Of a stretch of DNA of 64,000 bases, positions 22,880-33,860 are shown piece after piece. Origin of the DNA: Leptodactylus fallax (lineage: Eukaryota > Chordata > Amphibia > Anura > Leptodactylidae); assembly GCA_947044405.1 (NCBI GenBank), contig CAMRHE010000169.1, forward strand, positions 1,984,501 to 2,048,500. The letters run 5' to 3'. The translations under genes and the position numbers were made by a program. How positions within the stretch are numbered: position 1 is the first letter of the stretch; every line of letters begins with the position of its first letter. The notes under the pieces were generated by a model. The model saw only the letters and a program-made list of their open reading frames with translations, was not told the DNA's origin and made no database searches.

Positions 22880-23160
22880 CAAAGGCCCCACGTAGCGGAA
22901 TGTAGCTAAAAAATGCTGCAGAAAAAACGCAGTGGAAACACGTCTCTTTTTTTCCATCATTGCATTTGTACTGCGTTTTTATCTGCGTTTTTATTTCCCA
23001 TATTAAATCTATAGTGAAAACGCGTGTTTCCGCAGGTACAGTTGACATTGTGCGTTTTTGAAAACACTGCTTTTCCGTAGCGTTTTTTTTCTGCAATGGG
23101 ATTAGCCAGAATTGCTTGTACTGTAAAATTCAACGTTTTTTTTCTGCTGTACTTGCTGTT
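22880..23160. mobile_element. GGCCCCAC-type fold-back element, right end lost
   Basis: Starts GCAAAGGCCCCACGTAGCGG. It has CCGCAGGTACAGTTGACATT near 23030 and a GGGATTAGCCAGAATTG block near 23098. It runs directly into the next element. Confidence 0.6.
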
Positions 23161-23476
23161 TTAGGCTAAGGCACCAAATTGGTGAAACAATGCGTTTTTG
23201 GCTGTTGCGGAAATGCTGCATTGTACAATACCAGCAAAGTGGATGAGATTTCATTAATCTCACTCACACATTGCTGAAAAAAAATAAGTGCTGAAAAGCT
23301 GTGTTTTCAAGTTTTAGCTGCTGAATCACATGCGTTTTCCCTATATATTTAGTAGGGGAAGAAAAACACAGCAAAACTCAATGAAAAAGGCTAGGAATAA
23401 AAGGCAAAACATTTTCGCTGCATTTTTTCCACAGCGTTTTTTTAGCTGCATTTCGCTACATGGGGCCTTAGCCTTA
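23161..23476. mobile_element. GGCTAAGG fold-back element with TTA duplication
   Basis: The left end GGCTAAGGCACC starts at 23164 and the right end GGGGCCTTAGCC finishes at 23473. Both are flanked by direct TTA (23161-23163 and 23474-23476). Interior blocks match 6037-6824 and 52319-52900. Confidence 0.75.
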
Positions 23477-26040
23477 GACACTTTCTGAACCTTCTTCGGC
23501 AAGAAGGAAGTGGAAAGGGGGCTAGACTTAACATGTGTCACTGTTGCACATTTTTTCTCAGAAGCTAAATTAACTAATAGGTGGTGTAAATTTAAACTAG
23601 TCAGTCTAAAGATGTGCCAAAGTTATCATTCAGTGTCAGCCATTGTGATAAATCTGGCACATTTTAAGACTGTCTAGTCTTAATCTTCACTGTCTAGCTA
23701 TTACATAATATTAGTAAATTGGCCACGATATGTTGGTGTTGATATTGTAAGTTGTAGTATTACATATCATATGTAAAATAAATAACTAAAAGTAACAAAA
23801 TTATTCACTAATTATTTACTTAACATAGTAATGTTCACATTTTGGAAAACAGAAAATGTTACTGTTACAAAACTCTAGTGATGGGATTCAATATCATGCA
23901 ATCATGAAGTTGGATCTTTCTCCTTAGAAACATATTTCAGCCCTGTGAGACATTTTGTCACTACATAAAGATAGGATTGAAAATAAAAAAAATTCCACAA
24001 TGACTGAAGTCGCAGAAAATGTGTGAACCTGGTCTATGACTTTTATCAAGTCTTGAAATTGTCAAAACTGACTTTATTTAGGTCCAGCTTTAGCAAAATT
24101 ACCTCAAGTGCAAAATTTACATAAGAACCTCCGAATGTATCATCTAATTTATTTTTTTTCATTTGCTGGTAAAATACAAATGTAAGGATTAAAGTTTACT
24201 TAGACCCCTTTACATATGTCCAGCCCTCCTGTTAAGACTTGCTTCTGTGTAGTACAAAAACACTAAAAGGGAAACTGATCAGAAAATTTATCCTGTAGCC
24301 AGCACCTGTCCATGCTCTGGACAGAAAAAAATTGATTTCAATATTTTTCTATGGGTAAACAAGTAATAGAGAAAACAATACATTACGAACCAAAGGGAGG
24401 CCTTCCCAACGTTGCAAGGCAGAAACCCAATCTCTCAACATGTGTAAATACTCAGCAAAAAAAAAAAGTCCTCTGCCTGCCAGCATCTTCAAATGATGTA
24501 GCAATACTGCATGTGTATGGTCTGGGTTCCAATAAATTGTTCCATCATTTGAAGAAGCTGGCAGACAACTTTCTTCCAGCTATGGGCATAAATATTAGAA
24601 GTTGTGTCTGCCTTATAATATTATTGTGCCCAAACAAGTTGATATTTGTGAACCTTCCTTTACTTAAATTGAGATGTAATCTTTATAAGGCATTATTGTG
24701 AGAATACATAATATTTATGTAGTTATTCACTAACTTTCACGGAGTCCATTTCATATACCACTGCTCGTATGACTATTTTTATAACTCCCATTCTCCTATA
24801 GACTGCACTGAAGATCATTGTTCTCCTGATAGGTGAGAGTGCCAATTTAGGGACCCACATCTATCAGATATTTATTGAATATCAATACCTTTTTACCCTG
24901 TAGATATATAGATTTCTAGACAGTATACAATTTTAACTTTCAGAAAAATTAAGTAATAGACAGAGTTATATAAACCACTTTTTACTACTTTATGAATTAA
25001 TATGTCCCCTTAGACCCCCTAGCACATTCTCTTTGCCCTTTTAAAGACAAGTGTTATACAGAACATTAGGCAATTGTTTGACTATCTCACCAAAAATCTT
25101 ATTTGCCACCACTGCTGCACTGTTGTATTTAGAGCTCAGTCACACATAATGTGAGGAAGAAATCATTATCACTGCTGAACTAACACTGCTAAACAGCTGG
25201 GAACCACAAACAAGCAAAGGACTGCAAACATAGGAAACATTTCACTCTGAAATGTGACAGACACAGGGAAATCCCATGCCAGGCAAGACATGTGAGCAAA
25301 TATGACAGTGCAGATTCCACAGGAGCATCACAAACTCCTTATCAGATGCAGTCTGTGTTTACTCAGGGCTCACCTTAACATAGCCTTACAATGCACCCAT
25401 GAGAACGTAAAACCTGAATATGCTATATAAAACAACACAGCATTGTAGGATATTATTATTATGATTATTACTATTATTATGCAGTCCTGTGCATAAAAAG
25501 GCTCATACCGCAAGAGGCTGAAAGCAATGCATAGTTGTGGCCTTTTGTTGCAGATACAATAGAAACAGTTGATCGATGAAAGAAAGTTATTTTGGTTATG
25601 GGAAAATAAATATGTTCCCTATTCCTTAAAAAGATGAGGGCGTGTGTGCTGTACCAGACACAAAAGGTATACAATTAATATACATTCCAGCCTCCTCTGT
25701 CTTGCAAGGAACCATACTGAAAGGGTTAAAAAGTACAGTATCGGTTCAAAATCATTACGCAAATGGAATCAACACTAAAGTCCCAATGACAGCTCATACC
25801 TTACAGTTTGGTATTGTGGAGCCATAGGGAATAAATGTTATGCTGCCTTCCTACCTCCATGGCGCAACATTATGAAGATATTCTTCTCTAGCAGTAATAC
25901 TGGGAGAATGTGTTTGTAATCTGTTGGAATTTAGCAAGATTATATGTATTTGTCATATTATGTAGGAATCTGGAAAAAAAAAGCTTTAATGCTAATATAT
26001 AAAGTTGGAGACATACAGAGGTACAGTATGCACACATAGT
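23477..26040. other. No gene seen; mostly unassigned with one hairpin
   Basis: 23580-23700 has the GTCTAGTCTTA/AGACTGTCTAG type of diffuse repeat. 24473-24498 and 24543-24568 form a hairpin (CCAGCATCTTCAAATGATG and its complement). 25100-25400 is of balanced composition and may be unique. No exon or RNA gene is supported. Confidence 0.4.
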
Positions 26041-26215
26041 GGGAGATTTATGAAGACTGGCTTATTTAACACCAGTCTTCATATCCCCTATAATGGTGGA
26101 GGGTGCACCTCATTTATGATGAGGAGTATGCTTCTTCGTAACTCAGGCTTACTCTCCGCCTGAGCCTGCACCAGCACAGTGAAATTTATACCAGCTTGTA
26201 GGGGGCCTTATCACC
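26041..26215. repeat. Diffuse GGGAGATTTATGAA repeat
   Basis: Starts GGGAGATTTATGAAGACTGG and includes a small ACTGG...CCAGT pair near 26058-26085. It is similar in style to 8730-8900 and 15595-15905. Confidence 0.4.
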
Positions 26216-26607
26216 TTAACAGCAGCTTTCTACTGTCTGTTAGACTAATGAACATCATGGCCAACTCTTACTGGTGGATAAAAGGAAGGTGCATTGTGCT
26301 GAGATAATGGAAAACAAGGGGCCCGTAATAATAAGAGGCCTACTGTTCTTACACAGGTGGCCTCAGCCTTCCATGTCCATCATGCACAACACAAAGTGAT
26401 TGCACTCAGGGGCGCACTGCTAATGAGGCGAAGTGAGGCGGCCGCCTCAGGTGGCACTATCTGTCACTGTCTGGGGGGTGGCATTTTTACCATTTAATTA
26501 ATGTAAACCAGCCCAGGACAGGCGGCTTTAAAAAAAACAAAGCTGCGCGATACCTGTCCTGGGCTGGTTTACGAGACCTCTGCGTGTCAGCGCAGGCGGC
26601 GATACAA

Positions 26608-26615
26608 TGACGTCA
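26608..26615. promoter_or_regulatory. CRE-like palindrome TGACGTCA in the hAT
   Basis: Perfect TGACGTCA in the same GCGCAGGCGGCG context as the 12118-12125 site of the other hAT. It may be a promoter site; activity is unknown. Confidence 0.3.
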
Positions 26616-26702
26616 TCGCGCCTCCTACGCTGAGATGCAGACATCGCGGACAAGAAGAGCGGCGGCGGCTCCATCATGGGATTGCAGGTAGGTGACAATA
26701 AC

Positions 26703-26706
<4 letters not shown>

Positions 26707-26743
<37 letters not shown>
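26707..26743. repeat. (TA)n microsatellite
   Basis: About 18 TA units directly after the donor-like motif of the hAT element. Confidence 0.95.
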
Positions 26744-26748
<5 letters not shown>

Positions 26749-26857
26749 AACCTGCTTTTTTAATATGAGGCTGGGGAAGGTGCTCTGGTGTCTCCCAGCA
26801 CGTTCCAGTCCTGCTGCTCCGGTGTTTTCTTTCCCTCAGCGGTCATGTGTGGTGGGA

Positions 26858-27733
26858 TTAATAAGTGGGATTTCTTGCCTTATAAATGGGGTTGGGACCA
26901 TCAGTTGTGTTTTTCAGAAGTCAGGTGGATACACAGCTGATAGTCCTACTGAATGGAGTGTTAGAATTTGTATTATGGCAAGAAAAAAGCAGCTAAGTAA
27001 AGAAAAATTAGTGGCCATCATTACTTTAAGAAATGAAGGTCAGTCAGTCCGAAAAATTGGGAAAACTTTGAAAGTGTCCCCAAGTGCAGTGGCCAAAACC
27101 ATCAAGCGCTACAAAGAAACTGGCTCACATGAGGACCGCCCCAGGAAAGGAAGACCAAGAGTCACCTCTGCTGCGGAGGATAAGTTCATCCGAGTCACCA
27201 GCCTCAGAAATCGCAGGTTAACAGCAGCTCAGAATAGAGACCAGGTCAATACCACACAGAGTTCTAGCAGCAGACACATCTCTACAACAACTGTTAAGAG
27301 GAGACTGTGTGCAGCAGGCCTTCATGGTAAAATAGCTGCTAGGAAACCACTGCTAAGGACAGGCAACAAGCAGAAGAGACTTGTTTGGGCTAAAGAACAC
27401 AAGGAATGGACATTAGACCTGCTAGTGCTAAGCATCTCTGGGAACTCCTTCAAGACTGTTGGAAGACCATTTCAGGTGACTACCTCTTGAAGCTCATCAA
27501 GAGAATGCCAAGAGTGTGCAAAGCAGTAATCAAAGCAAAAGGTGGCTACTTTGAAGAACCTAGAATATAAGACATATTTTCAGTTGTTTCACACTTTTTT
27601 GTTAAGTATATAATTCCAAATGTGTTAATTCATAGTTTTGATGCCTTCAGTGTGAATCTACAATTTTTATAGTCATGAAAATACAGAAAACTCTTGGAAT
27701 GAGAAGGTGTGTCCAAACTTTTGGTCTGTACTG
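26858..27733 (+). mobile_element. Tc1 remnant (copy D), 5' end missing
   Basis: From TTAATAAGTGGGATTT at 26858 the sequence follows the 61564-63186 element in reverse. It ends at the same terminus, CTTTTGGTCTGTACTG, at 27733, followed by TA. The whole 5' terminal repeat is missing. A second deletion of roughly 450 bp removes the catalytic centre. It sits inside the hAT. The matching uninterrupted site is TA 4439-4440. Confidence 0.88.
26975..27570 (+). pseudogene. Tc1 transposase pseudogene, copy D
   Basis: Starts MARKKQLSKEKLVAIIT at ATG 26975, with the N-terminal helix-turn-helix (GQSVRKIGKTLKVSPSAVAK), the basic linker HEDRPRKGRPRVTS and the second DNA-binding region to HKEWTLDL. There it jumps to a block equal to the C-terminal SAKHLWELLQDCWK region, in another frame, so translation stops near 27490. 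The true end is the TAA at 27568-27570. All three catalytic acidic residues are deleted. DNA binding could in principle remain, so an expressed product would be a binding-only fragment. The open frame extends upstream of the ATG, but that part is non-coding by comparison with the 62-kb copy. Confidence 0.88.
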
Positions 27734-28127
27734 TAGGTGTGTCGCTTGGTGGATGGACGAACCCATGTGGCTCTCATTCATTTTGTTGGGAGCGCCAAAG
27801 ATATCTGAAGTCCAGTACTCAGCTATCTGCGGCGCTCCTATTATAGAGAATGGGGGCCACGTGGGCTCGTCCATCCACCAAGCAGAAGATGTGTGAAGTT
27901 ACTTTCATTGTTAATGCCGTGTTGTTGATTTCTGATACTGAAGTAATACAGGAAGAAGAATTCTTAAAAACTGTTTCATAAGTTTGTGTATGTTTATTGT
28001 ACGACAGTAACAGCGTGTGACGCTAACAGCATGTAAACGCAATTTTATATTTTTTTTTTTGGGGGGGGGCGTCTTTCGATAGTCCACCTCAGGCAGCAAA
28101 GAGGCTAGGTTCACCACTGATTGCACT

Positions 28128-28690
28128 ACAGGTTTTAATCCTGCAGCATTTCAATTGTTGCTGTGGGTTTTAACCAATGTGGAGGGGCCTACAGAGAGAC
28201 CTGCAGGTGAGTTGCAGCAAAAAACATTTGTTTTTTGCCAATGTAGTTTGCAGCAGAGCAAGCTGCAGAATTTCCCTGTGGCCTTACTTTAATGGGTTTT
28301 TCCCACTATAGACATTATTCCCTATCTACAGGATAAATGTTTCTTCTCTGGGAGTCACCAATCGTAAGAAGAGGGGCCTGAAAGTTCCCCTGAATGTGAA
28401 TGGAGTAGTGGTGTGCATGTATATATATAATATTTAAGATGAGACTCAGGGCAAAAAGAAGACATAAAATAAAACTGAGAACATAGAGCAGTTATATAGA
28501 AATTAGAAAAATAAAAAGAATAATAAAGAAATGAAAAAGTGTACATATATACAGTATATAAAGTGAAGAATGAATCTAGAAACAAAAATGTGCAAAAAAA
28601 AATACTCCGTAAACAAAAAAATATACATATATATTTGTATAAAATCTGTGATATGAAATTGTGATAAATGCAAACCAAGTTGTTATATAT
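28128..28690. other. No gene seen; AT-rich and partly repeat-like
   Basis: 28290-28400 resembles the left half of a TTTAATGGGTTTTTCCCACT-type element. 28430-28680 is extremely A-rich with many ATA and TATATA runs. The minus-strand open frame at 28355-28846 is a by-product of that composition. Confidence 0.4.
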
Positions 28691-29149
28691 ATATTGTGAC
28701 AATTTGGGGGGGACTAGTCTCAAATGGCGGCAGACTCCTGGTCCGGACAGCAGTGGTTCGTGGTACTGGGCGCCTGAGAGATAGCGTTCAGACGGTGCCA
28801 GTTTAAAACAAAATGGCTTTATTTCAGCTTGAGTGCAACATAACAAAACAAAAAAAACCTAGGCCATGCATAGGCCCTAACTGACTTCTTGAGCCCTATC
28901 TGGTCTCTGGGGCACCGAGCAGCCTGTCTAGTGCTCAGCTCAAGCAACGTACCCTGTGGACCCCAGCCCTTCTGGGACAGACCGCCTCTCTCTGTCCTTG
29001 GCTGGACCCACAGTTCCTGCTCCATGCATGTTTCTCCAGCCTTCTGGAAATACGCCCCCCAGCCAAAGGTGTGGCTTAGGGCTTTTTCAGGGCTGGCCTT
29101 GGGTCGCTCAACAGCGCTCTCTGGGTTCACATACTCACAATATATACTA
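28691..29149. other. GC-richer unassigned block, possible retroelement end
   Basis: Less AT-rich than its surroundings, with open frames on both strands (28819-29229 minus, 28889-29233 plus) but no recognised domain. AAAATGGCTTTATTTCAGC near 28811 is reminiscent of retroelement terminal regions. Identity is not established. Confidence 0.25.
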
Positions 29150-29824
29150 GCAGAAGGACCCGGCTTCACACGGGTACATTTCATTTTTTGTTTGTGTAGT
29201 GGCCCCATAAGAATTGGCCAGTTTTGCACTTGACATCCAGTATGGCAGTCCAGTATAGGTATAGTCTATTTATGGCTGTGTTGCTATGGAAACCTGAAAT
29301 GAAATGTGAACTTATATTGGCTGATGCATGTCATATGACTGAATATTTAAGGACCTGCAAACTGCTATTGACTCATGCAGGTCATAAATAGCTTGGCTGC
29401 TATGGAAACCTGGTGTAAAGCTGTGTGTATGTCAAGACTGAAGAAACTGCAATTTTCCATTGGTCCATAAGCGTCTATTGACTCATGCAGGTCATAAATA
29501 GCTTGGTTGCTATGGAAACCTATGTGCCTGAGGAGACTAAGCGCCTGCGAGCTTCTATTGGCTGATATGGGACATGTGACCGTGTGTATGGCAGTTGGAA
29601 TATGAATGAAAGACTTGCAGGCTTGTATTAGCTAATGCTGGTCTTTTTTTGGTATACTGTATCCCAGGAATGGTACATCCTTTAGAGCTGAGACCCAGTC
29701 TAAAATATTCCCGGACACCTAATGTACATGTGTGCCAAATTTGGTGAGGATCGGTCCAGTTGTTTGGTTGCGCATAAAGAACAGACAGACAGACAGAAAC
29801 TCATTTTTATATATATAAGAGATA
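29150..29824. repeat. Dispersed repeat with internal tandem units
   Basis: Starts CTAGCAGAAGGACCCGGCTT and ends in CAGACAGACAGACAG, ACTCATTTTTATATATATAA. The middle has three TTGCTATGGAAACCT or CTGCTATGGAAACCT blocks at about 29280, 29398 and 29507, spaced about 110-118 bp, together with repeated CTATTG(A/G)CT(C/G)ATG blocks. The end with CAAATTTGGTGAGGATCGGT is a type I know from unclassified animal repeats. Confidence 0.6.
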
Positions 29825-30249
29825 TATGTTATTATTAAATTTAATAAATAATATGCACTTTTTATTATTATTGCCTCAACAACACTAAACAAAACACAGA
29901 CTAACAAAATATATCTTGAAGTTCAGAAACAGGCACCTCAATCCAAAAATGGTGAAAATTCATCATCTCATTTAAACCTCTTACTACGACTGTCTGCATA
30001 GTAACTATCCATTTGCTTTCAATTTGAGCCAATGCTTTTTTCATGTTACTTCCCCTATTACCAAGTGAAATTCTGTCAATTGCTCTAAATTTCCAGTTAC
30101 CCTAAAATGTCGAGGCATAGATTACAAACTTCTCAGTTGTCTTGAATCTTCATTGTACCTTTTATGTCCCTTAGGCTAAGGCTCCACGTACTGGGCCGCA
30201 GCAGAAAAGTGATGTGGGAAAAACTGTGGCGCGAACGTGTCACGCAAAA
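29825..30249. other. No gene seen
   Basis: AT-rich. 30172-30240 is the left piece of a GGCTAAGGCTCCACGTACTG fold-back element. Confidence 0.4.
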
Positions 30250-30366
30250 ATCAAGCCCTTATATGACTATGTAAACAGAAAAATGAGAAAGTTATGGTTT
30301 TTGGAATGTAAGGAGCAAAAAAATGAAAACACAAAAATGAAAAATATCTGTGTCTCCTAAGGGTTA
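30250..30366. repeat. 3' end of the dispersed anuran-type repeat
   Basis: AAGCCCTTATATGACTATGT, AAAAATGAGAAAGTTATGG and CCTAAGGGGTTAA-like ending (CTCCTAAGGGTTAAG) match the style of 39590-39712. Confidence 0.55.
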
Positions 30367-30585
30367 AGTTGAGGGTGCCAGTAATTTTGTCCGGCCCATT
30401 TTTGGAGTTTTGCATTATATCATTTTTTACTTTTTTTTCTCTGTTTTTTTGTGTTGTTCCAATACACACAAAGAAAATAAACACATCCATAACAAAACGT
30501 GCACAGTATTTGCAATAATTTTCTGGGAGAAACACTTCATTTACTGGAAAAATTTCAGGGGTGCCAACCCTTATGGCCATGACTG
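30367..30585. mobile_element. Tc1/mariner 3' fragment of a fourth type
   Basis: Ends GGGGTGCCAACCCTTATGGC then CATGACTG at 30585, followed by TA. The TTGAGGGTGCCAGTAATTTT start and the GTGTTGTTCCAATACACAC middle are known to me from the 3' ends of Tc1-like elements of fish and frogs. The transposase part is absent. The minus-strand open frame at 30251-30808 crosses this fragment and is not a gene. Confidence 0.6.
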
Positions 30586-30587
30586 TA

Positions 30588-31226
30588 TGTTGAAATATTC
30601 TCACACGTAGTACTTGTGAAGTCAAACCTAGGTATATTAATTGACAGGGACACACCACATAGTAAATAGCAGTTGAGCCGCAGGTAATGTGATGGACAAT
30701 ACAAAATTTGTGTTCACCATGTAGCCCTAGCCTAATATATGGGAAACATTTATGAAAACAAAACTGCGTGCAGGAAGGATCAATTTTTGAAACACAACAG
30801 TTTTGCAAGTAAGGGTTTATTCACATGACGGCCATCATACGGCCATGTCCACTTTTTTGAGAACAGAAAAAACTATTAAAAAAACGCATATGCTCTATAT
30901 TTGTACATTTTGACAGGCACACAGACCTAATAGAAATCAATGGATTCTTTTAACAGATGTCAAAAAAGATTGATGTCCAAGTTACGTTTGTTAAAAATGG
31001 ATGGGTTGGGTCAAAAAAGGACCAATGAAATTCATCTATTTTTGTTAATGGTACGATCAAAACAGATGCAAAATGGTTGACACTCATTTGTCAAAAGTGG
31101 ACAAACAGACGTGGAATGGATGCAAAATGGCTTTTAAAAACAGACCTATTCGTTCATTTTTCACAGCTGAGAAACACAGCTAAGACTTCCTGAGATGCAG
31201 CATAATTATTAAGAGGTCAGTGCCTC
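30588..31226. other. No gene seen; some fold-back fragments
   Basis: 30820-31140 has loosely repeated AAATGGA...GGACAAACAGAC-like blocks of the type found in fold-back elements. No complete element can be delimited. Confidence 0.35.
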
Positions 31227-31492
31227 TTAAAGGGTTATTCCAGTTACAGCAAGTTACCCCCTATCCGCACTTGGTGATCAGTGAGTGTCCTACCGCTGGG
31301 TCAAAAATTGGGGTGTTTTGCCTGGTTGTACATAACACGCCGCTCCATTCACTTGAACAGATAGCATTCGACTATCTCCAGTGGTCCCAATTCAAATGAG
31401 AAAAGCTGTATGCACTGTATGACCAAGTACTCTGATCAGAATTGGTCCCTGAGGTGGGACACTCACTGATCAGCAAGTTACCCCAAGGTTAA
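31227..31492. mobile_element. T2/Kolobok-like fold-back element
   Basis: TTAA at 31227-31230 and 31489-31492. It begins AGGGTTATTCC, and AAGTTACCCC near 31250 is mirrored only weakly at the right end. GATCAGTGAGTGTCCTACC (31273 on) is mirrored by GGTGGGACACTCACTGATC at 31453-31472. The right terminus is partly degraded. Confidence 0.65.
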
Positions 31493-32104
31493 GGAGAAAA
31501 AAAGCACCTCCTTTTCCCAGTCTGATCTTTAAAGTTACTCCTTCTGCAATACAATAATTTTATAATACTGTATACTAGTAGTACTACACATATAGTCTTG
31601 GAAAAATACAATTCCTCAGTTATGTCAAAGCGAATGACAAAGCTGGTTGTAAAAGGCATAATACAGGTATTTATCTCAATAGGCTTCAAAACTCTTTGAA
31701 GCATGAATTTCATGTGACTGTAAAATTAAATGTGCAATGTAGCACAGCCTAACATGAAAATAAAGCAAAGTGCACGCACAGTAATACACATATTACTGTT
31801 ATTAGATCTGCTTAAGAAAATCTCCAAAACACGAGCAATACAATGGGGAAATATACTTATCCCTTTTTTGCCTCAATATTTGGAAGTACTTAGACCATTT
31901 AACAGTGCAGAGGCCTCTATTTATGAAAGGAAAACCTGGCACTTTGGAAAATAGGCATTTTCCACCTGTGCTCAAAGTGATCTATGCATTGCATATACCA
32001 TATTCACACCGATCAGACCTACCCACTGTCTGAACTGTGGATTGATCTGCAAAAATGGCAAAAATACCTAAGACATCTAAGGCTGTGTTCACTTTAGGAG
32101 TGTA
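31493..32104. other. No gene seen
   Basis: AT-rich DNA with a short GACCA/GATCAG region; nothing recognisable. Confidence 0.4.
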
Positions 32105-32234
32105 ATTAAGGTCGGGGCCCCATGTGGCGTAAACCGCAGTGTTTTACAGTCCCTGCAAGGTGGATGGGATTGTAGCAAATCCCATCCACACATTGCGTGA
32201 AAATACGTGCGGCGGACATGTCATGTCAATTATA

Positions 32235-33786
32235 CAGTGGGGAAAAAAAAGTATTTAGTCAGCCACCAGTTGTGCAAGTTCTCCCACTTAAAAAGATGAG
32301 AGATGCCTGTAATTGACATCATAGGTAGACCTCAACTACAAAATGAGAAAACAAATCCAGAAAATCACATTGTCTGATTTTTTAAGAATTTATTTGCAAA
32401 TGATGGTGGAAAATAAGTATTTGGTCACCTACAAACAAGCAAGATTTCTGGCTCTCAAAGACCTGTAACTTCTTCTTTAAGAGGCTCCTCTGTCCTCCAC
32501 TCATTACCTGTAGTAATGGCACCTGTTTGACATTGTTACCAGTATAAAAGACACCTGTCCACAACCTCAAACAGTCACACTCCAAACTCCACTATGGTGA
32601 AGACCAAAGAGCTGTGGAAGGACACCAGAAACAAAATTGTAGACCTGCACCAGACTGGGAAGACTGAATCTGCAATAGGCAAGCAGCTTGGTGTGAAGAA
32701 ATCAACTGTGGGAGCAATAATTAGAAAATGGAAGACATACAAGACCACTGATAATCTCCCTCGATCAGGGGCACCATGCAAGATCTCACCACGTGGGGTC
32801 AAAATGATCACAAGAACGGTGAGCAAAAATCCCAGAACCACACAGGGGGACCTAGAGAATGACCTGCAGAAAGCTGGGACTAATGTAACAAAGGCTACTG
32901 TCAGTAACACACTACGCCGCCAGGGACTCAGATCATGCAGTGCCAGACGTGTCCCCCTGCTTAAGCCAGTACATATCCGGGCTCGTCTGAAGTTTGCTAG
33001 AGAGCATCTGGATGTTCCAGAAGAGTATTGGGAGAATGTCATATGATCAGATGAAACCAAAGTAGAACTGTTTGGTAGAAACACAACTCGTTGTGTTTGG
33101 AGGAGAGTGAATGCTGAGTTGCATCGAAAGAACACCATGCCTACTGTGAAGCATGGGAGTGGCAACATCATGCTTTGGGGCTGTTTCTCTGCAAAGGGAC
33201 CAGGACGACTGATCCGTGTACATGAAAGAATGAATGGGGCCATGTATCGTGAGATTTTGAGTGCAAACCTCCTTCCATTAGCAAGGGCATTGAAAATGAA
33301 ACGTGGCTGGGTCTTTCAGCATGACAATGATCCCAAGCACACCGCCAGGGCAACTAAGGAGTCTCCAAATCTCAACTCCATTGAAAACCTTTGGAGGGAG
33401 TTGAAAGTCCGTGTTGCCCAGCAACAGCCCCAAAACATCACTGCTCTAGAGGAGATCTGCATGGAGGAATGGGCCAACATACCAGCAACAGTGTGTGCCA
33501 ATCTTGTGAAGACTTACAGAAAATGTTTGACCTCTGTCATTGCCAACAAAGGATATATAACAAAGTATTGAGATGAACTTTTGTTATTGACCAAATACTT
33601 ATTTTCCACCATAATTTGCAAATAAATTCTTTAAAAATCAGACAATGTGATTTTCTGGATTTGTTTTCTCATTTTGTCTCTCATAGTTGAGGTCTACCTA
33701 TGATGTCAATTACAGGCCGGCCTCATCTTTTTAAGTGAGAGAACTTGCACAATTGGTGGCTGACTAAATACTTTTTTTCCCCACTG
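32235..33786 (+). mobile_element. Tc1/mariner element, copy B, both ends intact
   Basis: Starts CAGTGGGGAAAAAAAAG at 32235 and ends CCCCACTG at 33786, with TA on both sides (32233-32234, 33787-33788). Terminal inverted repeats are about 200 bp. Length 1552 bp is typical for Tc1-type elements. The ends are still good, so the element could in principle be moved by an active transposase from the same family elsewhere in the genome. Confidence 0.95.
32594..33571 (+). pseudogene. Tc1 transposase, one stop and one deletion, copy B
   Basis: Reads [20 protein letters not shown] with the first helix-turn-helix ([20 protein letters not shown]), a linker with SGAP and a second DNA-binding part to SARRVPLLK. 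The catalytic domain then follows. The tryptophan before SDETK is TGA (near 33045), so translation stops just before the first catalytic aspartate; after it the same frame resumes. The [14 protein letters not shown] and [15 protein letters not shown] blocks are kept. About 16 residues are missing in frame between ARATKE and [11 protein letters not shown], so the spacing between the last two catalytic residues is about half of normal. The end is NKGYITKY and stop at 33571. It would be about 325 codons against about 340 in relatives. Inactive, but young-looking: one nonsense and one in-frame deletion. Confidence 0.93.
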
Positions 33787-33860
33787 TACCTATGGAACAC
33801 CGGCGGTTTCCCTATAGGTATAATTGAAGCCGAAAGTCCGCAGAGGAAACCTCTAGTCTA

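Larger units (their letters stand above)
26399..28127 (+). mobile_element. hAT element with 8-bp duplication and nested Tc1
   Basis: The left end CAGGGGCGCACTG begins at 26407. The right end, read in reverse CAGTGGTGAACCTAGC, finishes at 28119. Both are flanked by ATTGCACT (26399-26406 and 28120-28127), the 8-bp duplication expected of hAT elements. Inside are a GC-rich block with TGACGTCA (26608-26615), a donor-like CAGGTAGGTGA near 26686-26696, a TA microsatellite (26707-26743) and a Tc1 remnant. The right 384 bp match 4441-4819. No hAT transposase is present. Confidence 0.9.
32105..33860. mobile_element. Fold-back element split by Tc1 copy B
   Basis: The left part 32105-32234 (AAGGTCGGGGCCCCATGTGG, GATGGGATTGTAGCAAATCC, ATGTCAATTATA) and the right part 33787-33860 (TACCTATGGAACACCGGCGG, CCTATAGGTATAATTGAAGC, GAAAGTCCGCAGAGG) join into the usual interior of the GGCCCCAC family, where TCAATTATACCTATGG is found unbroken (for example 36913-36928). 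The Tc1 element therefore inserted at that TA. Confidence 0.85.

Noticed and set aside
26765..26974. Upstream extension of the Tc1 copy D frame
   Set aside because: Comparison with the 62-kb element shows the transposase starts at 26975; the extension crosses hAT DNA and a truncation point.
28355..28846. 163-codon minus-strand frame rich in F, Y, S and I
   Set aside because: Produced by A-rich low-complexity DNA.
28819..29233. Opposed frames of 114 and 136 codons
   Set aside because: Open on both strands because of composition; no recognised domain, likely an old repeat.
30251..30808. 185-codon minus-strand frame
   Set aside because: It runs across two unrelated repeat pieces and a Tc1 3' end; no domain.
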